Source: Proteobacteria bacterium UBA981
GTDB taxonomy: Bacteria > Pseudomonadota > Gammaproteobacteria > Ga0077536
Direction: 5' to 3'
DNA: 64,000 nt
Assembly (NCBI GenBank): GCA_002292285.1
Contig: DBBP01000008.1
Span: 571,876-635,875, forward strand
The first letter of the stretch is position 1. Each line of letters starts with the position of its first letter. Below are positions 45,140 to 53,939 of the stretch, piece after piece. Made by a program: the position numbers and the translations under genes. The notes under the pieces are model-generated. The model had not been told where the DNA came from. It worked only from the letters and a program-made list of their open reading frames with translations, and did not search any database.

Positions 45140-46781
45140 ACAACACATCCTTGAACTTCGCCACTCCGACACGACGGACACATTGCAGGAAAGTTTCCGC
45201 TTCGCTGCGATGTTCACAATAGTAGTCCACAAGTTTTTCGATTGCGGGGGTGATTTCGTTGGCCGAAAATCCCGGTCCAAGGCGCTCGCCGAGTTGTGCT
45301 GATAGTGATGAGTCGCCACCCAGGGTAATTTGATAAAACTCCTGACCGCCCTTTTCAACCCCAAGAATACCGATGTGGCCGACGTGGTGGTGACCACATG
45401 CGTTCATGCAGCCCGAGATGTTTATCGTCAACGGTCCGATTTCCCGCTGGCGTTGCGGATCGGAAAACTGCTTCGCAATGGTCTGTGCTATCGGAATCGA
45501 ACGTGCGTTAGCCAAGGTGCAATAATCGAGCCCCGGACAGGCAATGATGTCGGTGATCAAACCGCGATTCCCCTCGCTCAGCCCATGTTCGCCAAGGGCC
45601 TGCCATAAGCGATGTAGATCGTCACCACGCACATCTGGGAGCACGACATTCTGAGCGTGGGTGATGCGCAGTTCCGAGAACGAGTACCGCTCTGCGAGTT
45701 CGGCAAGCGCGACCATTTGTGCAGCAGTCGCGTCGCCCGGAATGCCGCCTGGATTCTTCAATGTAACGGTGACTGCCGCGTAGCCCGGAACCTTGTGCGT
45801 CATAACGTTCTGTTTATACCAGTGCCCAAATGCCGGGTCTGTTGCCAGCGCGGCAGCCAGCCTCGCATTGTGCGCAGGCAAACGAAGATAGGCGGGTCCC
45901 GCGAAATACTGTTCGATGCGAGCTAGTTCTGACTCGTCGAGATCTGGGTGGTGTCCGCCTGGACTCGCAAAGTCCAGTTCCACCTCGCGCCGAAACTCAT
46001 CCAGCCCGAGGCTATTGACCAGAATCTTAATGCGCGCCTTGTATTTATTGTCGCGCCGGCCATGCAGGTTATAAACGCGCAGTATTGATTCCAGATAGGC
46101 CAGCAGCTTGGATTTAGCGACGAATTGGGCCAGCACCTTACCGACCACTGGCGTACGACCCTGGCCACCGCCGACAATCACCTCGCAGCCGGTGTCGCCG
46201 GCAGCGTTTCGCACGATCCGCAGACCGATGTCGTGAAAATAAACCGCTGCGCGATCTTGTGGAGACCCGGTTACAGCGATTTTGAATTTTCGCGGCAGAT
46301 ACGAGAATTCCGGATGCAGGGTCGACCATTGCCGTATTAGCTCTGCCAGTGGGCGTGGATCCTCCACCTCGTCATCGGCAACGCCAGCAAAGGGATCGCA
46401 GGTGATATTTCGAATGCAATTGCCGGAAGTCTGTATGGCGTGCATTTCAACTTCTGCCAACTCATTCAACATATCCGGAATGTCGCGCAATTTAGGCCAG
46501 TTATATTGAATGTTCTGACGCGTCGTGAAGTGACCGTAACCGCGATCGTAGCGCTGTGACAGTTCTGCCAACTTGTGCATCTGAACGGACGACAAGGTGC
46601 CATAAGGAATGGCGACGCGAAGCATATAAGCGTGCAATTGCAGATACACGCCATTCATCAGCCGTAGCGGCCGAAATTCCTCCTCTGTCAGCGTACCGTC
46701 AATGCGGCCCTGCAATTGATGGCGAAATTGCGCCACCCGCTCGTGTACAAAAGCGTGGTCGAACTCGTCGTAGCGGTACAT
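45123..46781 (-). CDS. cysI: Assimilatory sulfite (nitrite) reductase hemoprotein
   Basis: 552-residue siroheme and [4Fe-4S] reductase, sulfite to sulfide (or nitrite to ammonia). Cluster/siroheme cysteines Cys415-x5-Cys421 (CPGLDYC) and Cys458-x3-Cys462 (CMNAC) match E. coli CysI spacing. The setting, with cysG and cysH, argues for sulfite. No flavoprotein subunit CysJ is adjacent, so the donor may be ferredoxin or the DUF934 protein's partner. ATG follows AAGGA by 7 bases. Confidence 0.92.
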   Translation of the reverse strand: MYRYDEFDHAFVHERVAQFRHQLQGRIDGTLTEEEFRPLRLMNGVYLQLHAYMLRVAIPYGTLSSVQMHKLAELSQRYDRGYGHFTTRQNIQYNWPKLRDIPDMLNELAEVEMHAIQTSGNCIRNITCDPFAGVADDEVEDPRPLAELIRQWSTLHPEFSYLPRKFKIAVTGSPQDRAAVYFHDIGLRIVRNAAGDTGCEVIVGGGQGRTPVVGKVLAQFVAKSKLLAYLESILRVYNLHGRRDNKYKARIKILVNSLGLDEFRREVELDFASPGGHHPDLDESELARIEQYFAGPAYLRLPAHNARLAAALATDPAFGHWYKQNVMTHKVPGYAAVTVTLKNPGGIPGDATAAQMVALAELAERYSFSELRITHAQNVVLPDVRGDDLHRLWQALGEHGLSEGNRGLITDIIACPGLDYCTLANARSIPIAQTIAKQFSDPQRQREIGPLTINISGCMNACGHHHVGHIGILGVEKGGQEFYQITLGGDSSLSAQLGERLGPGFSANEITPAIEKLVDYYCEHRSEAETFLQCVRRVGVAKFKDVLYANYT

Positions 46782-46821
46782 CGGTTGGTCCTTAGACTGG
46801 AACGTTTGGCGCGCTGTGTCG

Positions 46822-47157
46822 CTAACGCCGGCCGGACTGGAGCGGACTGCCGGATCGCAGGGTTGACTGTAGCGGCCCAGCTTCTAATGGCTCGGCCAAG
46901 CGCGCGATTTCGCGCATCTGAAGCGCTTGGGGTACGCCCTGTTCGTCGATTCGCACTTCAATACGGTAGGCATCGACGACGAGTTCGGGTTGCGAGTGTG
47001 CGATGTTCAGCAATTGCTCAGCCCGCACCGCCTCTGCTGCGATGACTGCATCGCGGCGCTCTGACGACCAGTTAAGTTCCTCCGTCAGAAACACGACGTT
47101 GCCGTCTAAAAGGTCATAGGCGGTGATGATTTCAGATTGATTTTCAGGTGTACTCAT
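46822..47157 (-). CDS. DUF2849 protein
   Basis: 111 residues with AYDLLDGNVVFLTEELNWS, the DUF2849 pattern found between cysG and cysI in other proteobacteria. Its ATG overlaps the cysG stop by 4 bp (ATGA). A low-complexity tail (LRSGSPLQSGRR) ends it. Function unknown; location ties it to siroheme or sulfite reductase assembly. Confidence 0.78.
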   Translation of the reverse strand: MSTPENQSEIITAYDLLDGNVVFLTEELNWSSERRDAVIAAEAVRAEQLLNIAHSQPELVVDAYRIEVRIDEQGVPQALQMREIARLAEPLEAGPLQSTLRSGSPLQSGRR

Positions 47158-48590
47158 TGTGCTTGCGCGTATCCAGCTGCGAGTTGCGGCCCTGTGCTGG
47201 CCTGCGTCGCTCCTATCGAACTGGCGCGGCTATCGACACCAACCAAAATGACTGCTGGACCGGCTATACCCTGATCTGCAAACGCTTCCAGCAAGCTCCC
47301 AAGGGTTGCATTCACCACGCGTTGCCGGAGTTGCGAAGCACGCTCCACGATCACTATCGGTACGGTCGGTGCGGCGCCGTGCAAAAGCAACCGCCCCTGC
47401 ACAAAGCGTGCGGCGCGTACGCCCATGTAAATGGCGAAGGTCGAACCAGGGGCAGCCAGCGCACGCCAGTCATGTTCGGCATATCCGGCCGCATCCTGCG
47501 CCGTAATCAGGCTGACCGCGCTATTGCGCTCACGACGCGTCAGCGAACGTCCGATTGCTGACGCGGCCGCATTAGCGGACGATATGCCAGGCACAATGTC
47601 GTACTCGATCTGAGCCTCGTCGAGCGCATCGAGTTCTTCGTCAAGGCGGCCGAACACAACCGGATCACCAGCCTTCAGGCGTACGACTGCTGCTCCAGTT
47701 CCAGCGTGCGAGATCATCGCTTCGTTGATATCGTGCTGAGTCCAGCTCACGCCTCCAGCCGATTTACCAACTTCGATCTGCAACGCCTCGCGTCGGGCCA
47801 GGTCCAGAATTCGTTTGTCTACGAGTCGGTCTGTAAGGATCACGTCGGCGCGCTCCAGCAACCTTGCCGCGCGTCGCGTGAGGAGTTCCGGGTCACCAGG
47901 ACCCGCGCCGACAATAGATACATGCCCCTTGGTGGCAGTCACGCCTGGCTCGTCCCTGAGTAGCGCTTGAAAGTGGCGACGCGCGTTCGAAAAACCGTGT
48001 TGGTCGAGCACCCGGGCACCGGTGCCGGCAAGAAAGTCTCGCCAGAAGTTAAGGCGCGCTTTGCCCTGCAACGAGCTCTTCACGACCGGCCGCAGATGAG
48101 CAGCAAGACGCGCCAGGACGCCAAGATTGTGGTCCAGCAGTTGTTCTATGGTCGACCTGATAGATTGGACCAGGACTGGTGCCGAACCAGAGCTCGAAAT
48201 TGCGACGACAACCGGGTTGCGGTCGACGATTGCCGGGGAAATAAAGTCCGAACTACCTGCATCATCTACCGTATTCACGGTTACACCCATGGCCCGAGCG
48301 GCGTGCAGAAGCTCACGATCGCGTATTACTGAGCCGGAACATAAATACGCAAGTTTGACGCCGGAAAAATCAGCAGCACTCAGATCCCGACGATGCAAGG
48401 AAAGCCGCCCTTGCCCTGCCCATTCGATAATCTGCGCTTCTGGGTGAGACCCGAAAACGCTCACATTTGCCTGCGTCTTGAGTAACACGCGCAGCTTGCT
48501 GACCGCAGCTGTCCCGGCGCCACCGACTACGATTCGGCACGCACTCGTATCGACGAAGATGGGCAAATAGCGCATCGCTTCGGTGCTCAT
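47154..48590 (-). CDS. cysG: Siroheme synthase CysG (dehydrogenase/ferrochelatase plus methyltransferase)
   Basis: 478 residues combining an N-terminal precorrin-2 dehydrogenase/ferrochelatase (YLPIFVDTSACRIVVGGAGTAAVSK, NTVDDAGSSDF) and a C-terminal uroporphyrinogen-III methyltransferase (SIVGAGPGDPELLTRRAARLL, VVRLKAGDPVVFGR). It makes siroheme for the sulfite reductase two genes downstream. ATG 48590 overlaps the cysH TGA as ATGA; an ATG 5 codons further in is less likely. Confidence 0.93.
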   Translation of the reverse strand: MSTEAMRYLPIFVDTSACRIVVGGAGTAAVSKLRVLLKTQANVSVFGSHPEAQIIEWAGQGRLSLHRRDLSAADFSGVKLAYLCSGSVIRDRELLHAARAMGVTVNTVDDAGSSDFISPAIVDRNPVVVAISSSGSAPVLVQSIRSTIEQLLDHNLGVLARLAAHLRPVVKSSLQGKARLNFWRDFLAGTGARVLDQHGFSNARRHFQALLRDEPGVTATKGHVSIVGAGPGDPELLTRRAARLLERADVILTDRLVDKRILDLARREALQIEVGKSAGGVSWTQHDINEAMISHAGTGAAVVRLKAGDPVVFGRLDEELDALDEAQIEYDIVPGISSANAAASAIGRSLTRRERNSAVSLITAQDAAGYAEHDWRALAAPGSTFAIYMGVRAARFVQGRLLLHGAAPTVPIVIVERASQLRQRVVNATLGSLLEAFADQGIAGPAVILVGVDSRASSIGATQASTGPQLAAGYAQAQ

Positions 48591-49252
48591 GCGAGCTGCT
48601 GCAATCCGCACTCAAGATGAGCGGCGGGTTTGGTTGGATCAACGTAATCCTTGTTATCAGGAATATCGTGAGCTTCGATGTACGAATCGATTTGAGCGAC
48701 GCTCCAGTCATAAAGTGGCGCCACACGAACCGTAGCTTGTGGGCCTGCGGAGACGACCCCTAAGGTGCGACGATGTTCGGTTTGCTCGCGGCGAATGCCC
48801 GTAAACCAGGCGTCTGGCCGGAGTTCCCTTAAGGCACGTTGAAATGGTTCGAGCTTGGCGTCGCCTACAAAGCTCTCGAATTCGGTGGTGTTCGGCAATG
48901 GTATATCGCCGACCACGGCACTGAAACGAGATGCGCTGACGCGCGGCGTGTACGCATGCAGATTAAGGTCCCAGGCGAGGCGCAGCGTTTCCACAAAGCG
49001 ATAAGTTGCCCGGGTATTGAAGCCAGTGTCGACCCATATCACCGGGATGTCGGGTACGGCCCGCGTGACCAGGTGTAATAGTGCTGCGGCACCAGGGCGG
49101 AAATTCGTACTGATGACCGGCCGGCTAGCCTGGGACAGGGTCGAGGCAATGATTTCCGCGGCAGTCCCGTCTGACACTATCCGGTCAGCAAGACTGGCAT
49201 CCTCGCGCCCGGAATACCGGATGGTGGCTGCTTTGGTCGCTAAAGATTTCAC
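48587..49252 (-). CDS. cysH: Phosphoadenylyl-sulfate reductase CysH
   Basis: 221 residues. Seen: VIWVDTGFNT (PP-loop family), WFTGIRREQTEHR and C-terminal HLECGLQQL with the single catalytic Cys. The CC and CxxC pairs of iron-sulfur APS reductases are missing, so it reduces PAPS with thioredoxin. The frame also opens at a GTG at 49300; GTG 49252 is chosen because GGAG lies 8 bases upstream and the next residues (MKSLATKAATIR) read as a natural start. First gene of the cys operon. Confidence 0.9.
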   Translation of the reverse strand: MKSLATKAATIRYSGREDASLADRIVSDGTAAEIIASTLSQASRPVISTNFRPGAAALLHLVTRAVPDIPVIWVDTGFNTRATYRFVETLRLAWDLNLHAYTPRVSASRFSAVVGDIPLPNTTEFESFVGDAKLEPFQRALRELRPDAWFTGIRREQTEHRRTLGVVSAGPQATVRVAPLYDWSVAQIDSYIEAHDIPDNKDYVDPTKPAAHLECGLQQLA

Positions 49253-49304
49253 CGCGCTTTCTCCGTCATCAATTGTGTGACAACGCGATTGTGGGCTCAC
49301 ATTT

Positions 49305-49320
49305 TAATTATTAATAATTA
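49305..49320. promoter_or_regulatory. 16-bp palindrome in AT-rich promoter of the cys operon
   Basis: TAATTATTAATAATTA is a perfect palindrome 53 bp before the cysH start. On the minus strand a TTGGAA (-35) and AATAAT (-10) with 17-bp spacing overlap this AT-rich stretch, so the site could be the operon promoter and a regulator site (for example CysB-type), though no known site is matched exactly. Confidence 0.4.
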
Positions 49321-49404
49321 TTAGTTTGTCTATTTATATTTCCAAAAAGAATAAGGGGCCTCGCTTTTTGGTATCAGGCCGCCCACCCAACTCTGGCCTG
49401 GTCA

Positions 49405-50556
49405 TTATTTGTGAGAGGCGAATTCACGACCGAACACCTGCCTTGCGATGACAGATTTCATAATCTCAGGCGTACCGTCTCCAATCTCGAAGCCAATCAC
49501 GTCGCGCAAGCGCTGACCGTGAGCGAGCGCCTCGTCATAACCCATCCAGCCATTCAAAATCATGCAGGCGTGAATGGCCTCCGCCGCGCATTTTGGTCCC
49601 AGCCATTTCGCCATCGCTGCCTCCTTGGTATGCGGCAATCCGTGATCGGCAAGCCACAGCGTTTTGTAGGCAACCAGGCGTGCGGTTTCAAGGTGCGCGG
49701 AATGCTCAGCTATCTGGAACGCGTACCCCTGGTGCATCGCCAACGGCTTACCGAACGTCTTGCGCTCACGTGCATACGCGACCGTTTCGTCCAGCGACTG
49801 TTGTGCCGCACCAATCGACGTCAACGCGATAATGGCGCGATTAAAGTCAAAGGCCTTCATAGCCTGTATGAAGCCGCTACCTATCTCACCGAGCTGCTGA
49901 CCTCGAGCGACACGCACCTCATCAAACATCACCGAGCCGCGCTTGGAGAACTTCTCCCCTACACCGTCGTAAACACGCACGCTCACGCCTGGCGAATCCA
50001 TAGGTACAATCAGTGCGCCAAGACCCTCCTGGCCATCCTTCGACATGCGCGCAAAAACGATCGTCTGGTCTGCCACGCCGGCAAAAGAGATTGAGGCTTT
50101 CTCCCCGGTGATAACCCAAGTATCGTCTTCGTGCACGGCGCGTGTGGTAATTGCCGCCGCGTCGGAGCCGGCTCCCGGCTCAGTCAGGGCGAAAGCCAAC
50201 AGCGTTTCGCCGCTGGCGAGCTGCGGCAGCAAACGTGATTTCAGTTCATTGCTGCCGTGCCCACCGATCAATTCGGCGGCTATCGCACTCAGTTGGATGT
50301 AGAAGGTCATGTTCAGATCGCCACGCGCGAGCTCCTCGGCAGCGATGCCGGCCATGACGTAGCTGGCCCCCACACCGCCATACTGTTCGGGCACGCGGAG
50401 CCCAGTCAGTCCGAGTTCTGCGATTTCACTGGTCCACGCTCGGGTCAGCTCTCGGCCACGTTCCCAACTCGCGTATTCGGGCAACATCCGCTCCAGCGCG
50501 AAACGCCTGATCGCATTCTGGAATTCCTGCTCAGTTTCATCAAATCCGAAGTTCAT
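49405..50556 (-). CDS. Acyl-CoA dehydrogenase
   Basis: 383-residue FAD flavoprotein of beta-oxidation type. Seen: EPGAGSDAAAI and ITGEKASISFA, the substrate- and FAD-binding segments, and the C-terminal FEIGDGTPEIMKSVIAR. The usual catalytic Glu of the YEGT motif is Asp here and Tyr is Gly (IGDGT). ATG 50556 has AAGGGG 6 bases upstream; the longer frame to 50679 reaches into the next gene. It starts 11 bp after the enoyl-CoA hydratase stop, forming an operon. Confidence 0.88.
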   Translation of the reverse strand: MNFGFDETEQEFQNAIRRFALERMLPEYASWERGRELTRAWTSEIAELGLTGLRVPEQYGGVGASYVMAGIAAEELARGDLNMTFYIQLSAIAAELIGGHGSNELKSRLLPQLASGETLLAFALTEPGAGSDAAAITTRAVHEDDTWVITGEKASISFAGVADQTIVFARMSKDGQEGLGALIVPMDSPGVSVRVYDGVGEKFSKRGSVMFDEVRVARGQQLGEIGSGFIQAMKAFDFNRAIIALTSIGAAQQSLDETVAYARERKTFGKPLAMHQGYAFQIAEHSAHLETARLVAYKTLWLADHGLPHTKEAAMAKWLGPKCAAEAIHACMILNGWMGYDEALAHGQRLRDVIGFEIGDGTPEIMKSVIARQVFGREFASHK

Positions 50557-50566
50557 AACTGCCCCT

Positions 50567-51346
50567 TCATCGTCCGGTGAATTCGGCGCGGCGTTTCTCG
50601 AGAAATGCACGCACGCCCTCTTTGCTGTCTGCAGTACCGAATAGCATTCCCATCGCTTGACGTTCGGCGACCACGCCATCGTGAATGCCGTGCAGCGCTG
50701 CGCCGTTAATCAGCGACTTCCCGGCGCGCAGCGCCAGCGGTGGCAGCGCTGCCAGCTTTGTCGCCCAACTCTGCGCGCATCCAGCGAGGGCCTCGGGGAC
50801 TAATGACTGATTAACCAAACCCAGTTGCACCGCTCGTTCGGCATCAATTGGATCGCCAAAGTAGATCATCTCCTTGGCCACTGCGGCTGGTAGCAAACGG
50901 GACAATCGTTGTGTCCCCCCCGCGCCTGGTAACAACCCAATCTTGATTTCGGGGACACCGATGGTGGCGTTGTTCGCCATCAGCCGTAAATCACAAGCCA
51001 ACGCCAGCTCGCAGCCCCCGCCGAAAGCAATACCGTTGATAGCAGCAATAGTCGGCATGGTCATCGCTTCCAGGGCGTTGGTGAGCTCTTGCATCGACTG
51101 GATGAAGTCGAGGGCATTGCGGGTGCCGTCCAGGCCGTCGAGGACGGTGATATCCGCACCGGCGCAAAATGCTCTCCCGTGCCCGCCGAGAATGACTGCG
51201 CGTACCGCGCTATCGCCATCCAGCTCTCGGCATAAACGATGTAACTCGTCGATCATTTTGCGATTGATGGCATTCAATCGATCCGGGCGATTAAGCGTGA
51301 CCGTGGCCACGCTATCGGCGATTTTCAACTCGAGTGTTTCGTACAC
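50567..51346 (-). CDS. Enoyl-CoA hydratase
   Basis: 259-residue crotonase with both hydratase glutamates: Glu in GGGCELALACDLRL and Glu in VPEIKIGLLPGAGGTQRL. It should hydrate trans-2-enoyl-CoA, the step after the acyl-CoA dehydrogenase it is co-transcribed with. The start is GTG, preceded by AGGAG at 9 bases. In contrast to the other crotonase (23721), the active site is intact. Confidence 0.9.
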   Translation of the reverse strand: MYETLELKIADSVATVTLNRPDRLNAINRKMIDELHRLCRELDGDSAVRAVILGGHGRAFCAGADITVLDGLDGTRNALDFIQSMQELTNALEAMTMPTIAAINGIAFGGGCELALACDLRLMANNATIGVPEIKIGLLPGAGGTQRLSRLLPAAVAKEMIYFGDPIDAERAVQLGLVNQSLVPEALAGCAQSWATKLAALPPLALRAGKSLINGAALHGIHDGVVAERQAMGMLFGTADSKEGVRAFLEKRRAEFTGR

Positions 51347-51505
51347 GATGAAGGACTCCTAAGTCGGGATACAACCGCTGACGGGCGGTTCGACATTATG
51401 GCCCAGCCAGCGGGAGCTTCGTCGCATCATGACGCCGTTGCCTGGATCTGGTGAATTATCATGTGCGGCACTGACTATTCAGAATGGACAGGGCGCGGAG
51501 GAATC

Positions 51506-52921
51506 ATGTCGGAATCAATGGCCACCCCTTGGCAGACGCTTGACGACGGGCTGGGAGCGCAAGAACTCGCGTGGCGCGAACGCATAGAACTACGTTTGTA
51601 CCAGATAGCCTGTCGGGCCGGCACGACTGATGATCCAGAGATCTACCAGACCTGCTATCGAGATTTTTTTGATGAACTCGACGCCATTGATCACCTGCTC
51701 GGGGAGCGACGCTTTGCGCTGGGCGGCACGCAGGCATCGATTGTCGATGGCTGGTTGAGCGCGTTATTGATTCGTTTTGAGGTCGTTTTCTACAGTCTTT
51801 ATAAACTCAACCGACAACGTCTTGAAGAGTTTGCGAATCTTGCGCATTACCTGCGCGACGTGCGCGTTGCTGTGCCGGTTCCGGGAACGGAAACCATCGA
51901 CGCTATTCGACGCCGTTACTATCTCGCCGATAACAAAATCAATCCCCTTGGGCGCGTCCCCGTGGGCGCCCCAGCGCTTTCGCTGCCACACGATCGTGAG
52001 CTGCGTTTTGGTCGCGCCAAGCAGCTCTCAGATCGGGACGAAGACCCGCACGCACAACGCTTGCAAGGTGAGTGGGTCCGCCCGCAAAGTGAACATAGAA
52101 CCGCAACGGTCGACGGCGAGCGCTTTCGGCCTGAAGCCGGCCGCTATCATCTTTACATCGCGAACAACTGTCCGTGGTCACACCGCACAGCACTGGTTCG
52201 CAGTCTGAAGGGTCTGGAAGACGTCGTTTCGATGGACGTTCTGTTCTATACCCGCGACCCTGAAAACGGTTGGCAATTTCGCGCCGAGGAGCCCGGTTGC
52301 AGCGCCGACACGCTGCATAACAGCCGGTTCATCGGCGATCTGTACAAGCGCGCAGGGTCCACAGAAAAATCCGTACCGCTATTGTGGGATCGCAAGACCG
52401 ACAGCATTGTCAGCAACGAGTCGGCAGAAATCATGCGCCTGTTCGATGTCGATTTCGGGACATATGCCGACTCGACCTGGGTGCTTTACCCCGATCACCT
52501 TGCTGAACAAATCGACAGGCTCAACGTTTTCATCTATCACGCCGTCAACAACGGCGCTTATAAGGCGGGCTTTGCCGAAAGTCAGGAAGCATACGAAGAT
52601 GCCTATCGACGCTTTTTCGAAGCGCTTGAATACATCGACCACATGCTCCGTGGACGCCGTTTCCTGTTGGGCGACGAGCTAACAGAATCGGACGTAAGAT
52701 TGTTCCCGACGATTTTCCGTTTTGATGCGGTCTACTACACGCGCTTCAATCTCAATCAGCGGATGGTTCGCGACATTCCCTCTTTGTCACGTTGGCTCCA
52801 CACCATGCTCGAAATCCCGGCGGTACGCCGTTCGAGTGATCTGACGCATTGCCGCAAAGGCTACTTTGGCCGGACCGGCAACAACATCGTGCCCCTTGGT
52901 CCGCTCACCCTGGAACCGTAA
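51506..52921 (+). CDS. Glutathione S-transferase / glutathionyl-hydroquinone reductase-like with duplicated helical domain
   Basis: 471 residues. The C-terminal ~300 form a complete omega/xi-type GST like YqjG: thioredoxin-fold domain with CPWS active site (Cys222) and a helical domain ending GRTGNNIVPLGPL. The N-terminal ~150 residues repeat that helical domain: FFDELDAIDHLLGERRFALGG against FFEALEYIDHMLRGRRFLLGD, and a tail INPLGRVPVG against NIVPLGPLT. So the order is GST-C', GST-N, GST-C. ATG 51506 follows GGAGG. Probable role: glutathione-dependent reduction of quinone conjugates. Confidence 0.85.
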   Translation: MSESMATPWQTLDDGLGAQELAWRERIELRLYQIACRAGTTDDPEIYQTCYRDFFDELDAIDHLLGERRFALGGTQASIVDGWLSALLIRFEVVFYSLYKLNRQRLEEFANLAHYLRDVRVAVPVPGTETIDAIRRRYYLADNKINPLGRVPVGAPALSLPHDRELRFGRAKQLSDRDEDPHAQRLQGEWVRPQSEHRTATVDGERFRPEAGRYHLYIANNCPWSHRTALVRSLKGLEDVVSMDVLFYTRDPENGWQFRAEEPGCSADTLHNSRFIGDLYKRAGSTEKSVPLLWDRKTDSIVSNESAEIMRLFDVDFGTYADSTWVLYPDHLAEQIDRLNVFIYHAVNNGAYKAGFAESQEAYEDAYRRFFEALEYIDHMLRGRRFLLGDELTESDVRLFPTIFRFDAVYYTRFNLNQRMVRDIPSLSRWLHTMLEIPAVRRSSDLTHCRKGYFGRTGNNIVPLGPLTLEP

Positions 52922-53049
52922 AGACTAACTCCATACGCTGGTGCGCCGAGCATGTGGCGATTTGTGACGCCCGCGCATACGATGTAATTAGCTATCGACG
53001 CGCGGTCCGCGCGCGAAATTACACCGGGAAATCTGCGAGGACTCTGACC

Positions 53050-53904
53050 ATGGCCGATCACATTGTTTTTTCTGCCGACAAAGTTGCCGTCATCACCGGC
53101 GCCGCCGAGGGTATTGGCCGGGCCTGTGCCGCGCGCTTTGCAAGTCGCGGCATGCACGTGTTGATGGCCGACCGGCGCGCCGAGAAACTGAACGAGGCCG
53201 CCATCGAGGTTCGAGCTGCAGCTGCGAGTAGCGCAGTGCGCATCAATACCTGCGTTGGTGACGTGTCCAGGCTCGCCGATGTTGAAGCGCTCAAAGCGTT
53301 GGCTTATCAGGAATTCGGGCAGGTCGACGTCCTGATGAACAACGCCGGGACCAGCGTACCAACATCGAGCTGGGGGGAACTGGATAACTGGCGGCATCTG
53401 ATCGACGTCAATATGTGGGGCATCTTGCATGGGATTCAGACATTCACCCAGTCGATGATCGACCAGGGCAGCCCAGCTATCATCGTGAATACAGGGTCCA
53501 AACAGGGCATCACAAACCCGCCGGGAAACCCCGCATACAACGCCAGCAAAGCCGCTGTGAAGGCTGCGACGGAAAGCCTTCAACACGATTTGCGCAATAC
53601 CGACAACTGCCAGGTCAACGCCCATTTGCTGGTCCCGGGATATACCTACACCGGGCTCACTCGTCAGCGCGTCAGTGAAAAGCCGGCTGGCGCTTGGCTA
53701 CCCGAACAGGTCACGGATTACATGATCGAGCACATCAGCCGCGGCAGCTTTTACGTCATCTGTCCGGACAATGAGGTCACCAGCGAGGAAGACGCCAGAC
53801 GCGTCCTCTGGGGGGCCGGCGACATCGCTCATAACCGACCGCCGCTGTCGCGTTGGCAGGGCGATTACAACGCTGCATTCGCGCAATTCAAACCGACATC
53901 CTGA
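53050..53904 (+). CDS. SDR family oxidoreductase
   Basis: 284-residue short-chain dehydrogenase: TGAAEGIG cofactor loop, NNAG, Ser in IVNTGSKQG region and YNASKAA giving Tyr and Lys. The C-terminal ~80 residues are longer than minimal SDRs. ATG 53050 follows GAGGA by 8 bases. It lies 128 bp after the GST and 35 bp before the nitronate monooxygenase; the latter pair may share a transcript. Substrate unknown. Confidence 0.84.
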   Translation: MADHIVFSADKVAVITGAAEGIGRACAARFASRGMHVLMADRRAEKLNEAAIEVRAAAASSAVRINTCVGDVSRLADVEALKALAYQEFGQVDVLMNNAGTSVPTSSWGELDNWRHLIDVNMWGILHGIQTFTQSMIDQGSPAIIVNTGSKQGITNPPGNPAYNASKAAVKAATESLQHDLRNTDNCQVNAHLLVPGYTYTGLTRQRVSEKPAGAWLPEQVTDYMIEHISRGSFYVICPDNEVTSEEDARRVLWGAGDIAHNRPPLSRWQGDYNAAFAQFKPTS

Positions 53905-53939
53905 TGCCAGCAGCCACGTTAAAAAAGCAGAACTAAACG

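Noticed and set aside
45140..45397. 86-residue N-terminal extension of the DUF934 protein
   Set aside because: Antisense-like composition within cysI and the family begins at MPIIRKG.
52861..53625. 254-codon minus-strand open frame opposite the SDR at 53050
   Set aside because: Antisense to the SDR cofactor and catalytic segments; no start signal.
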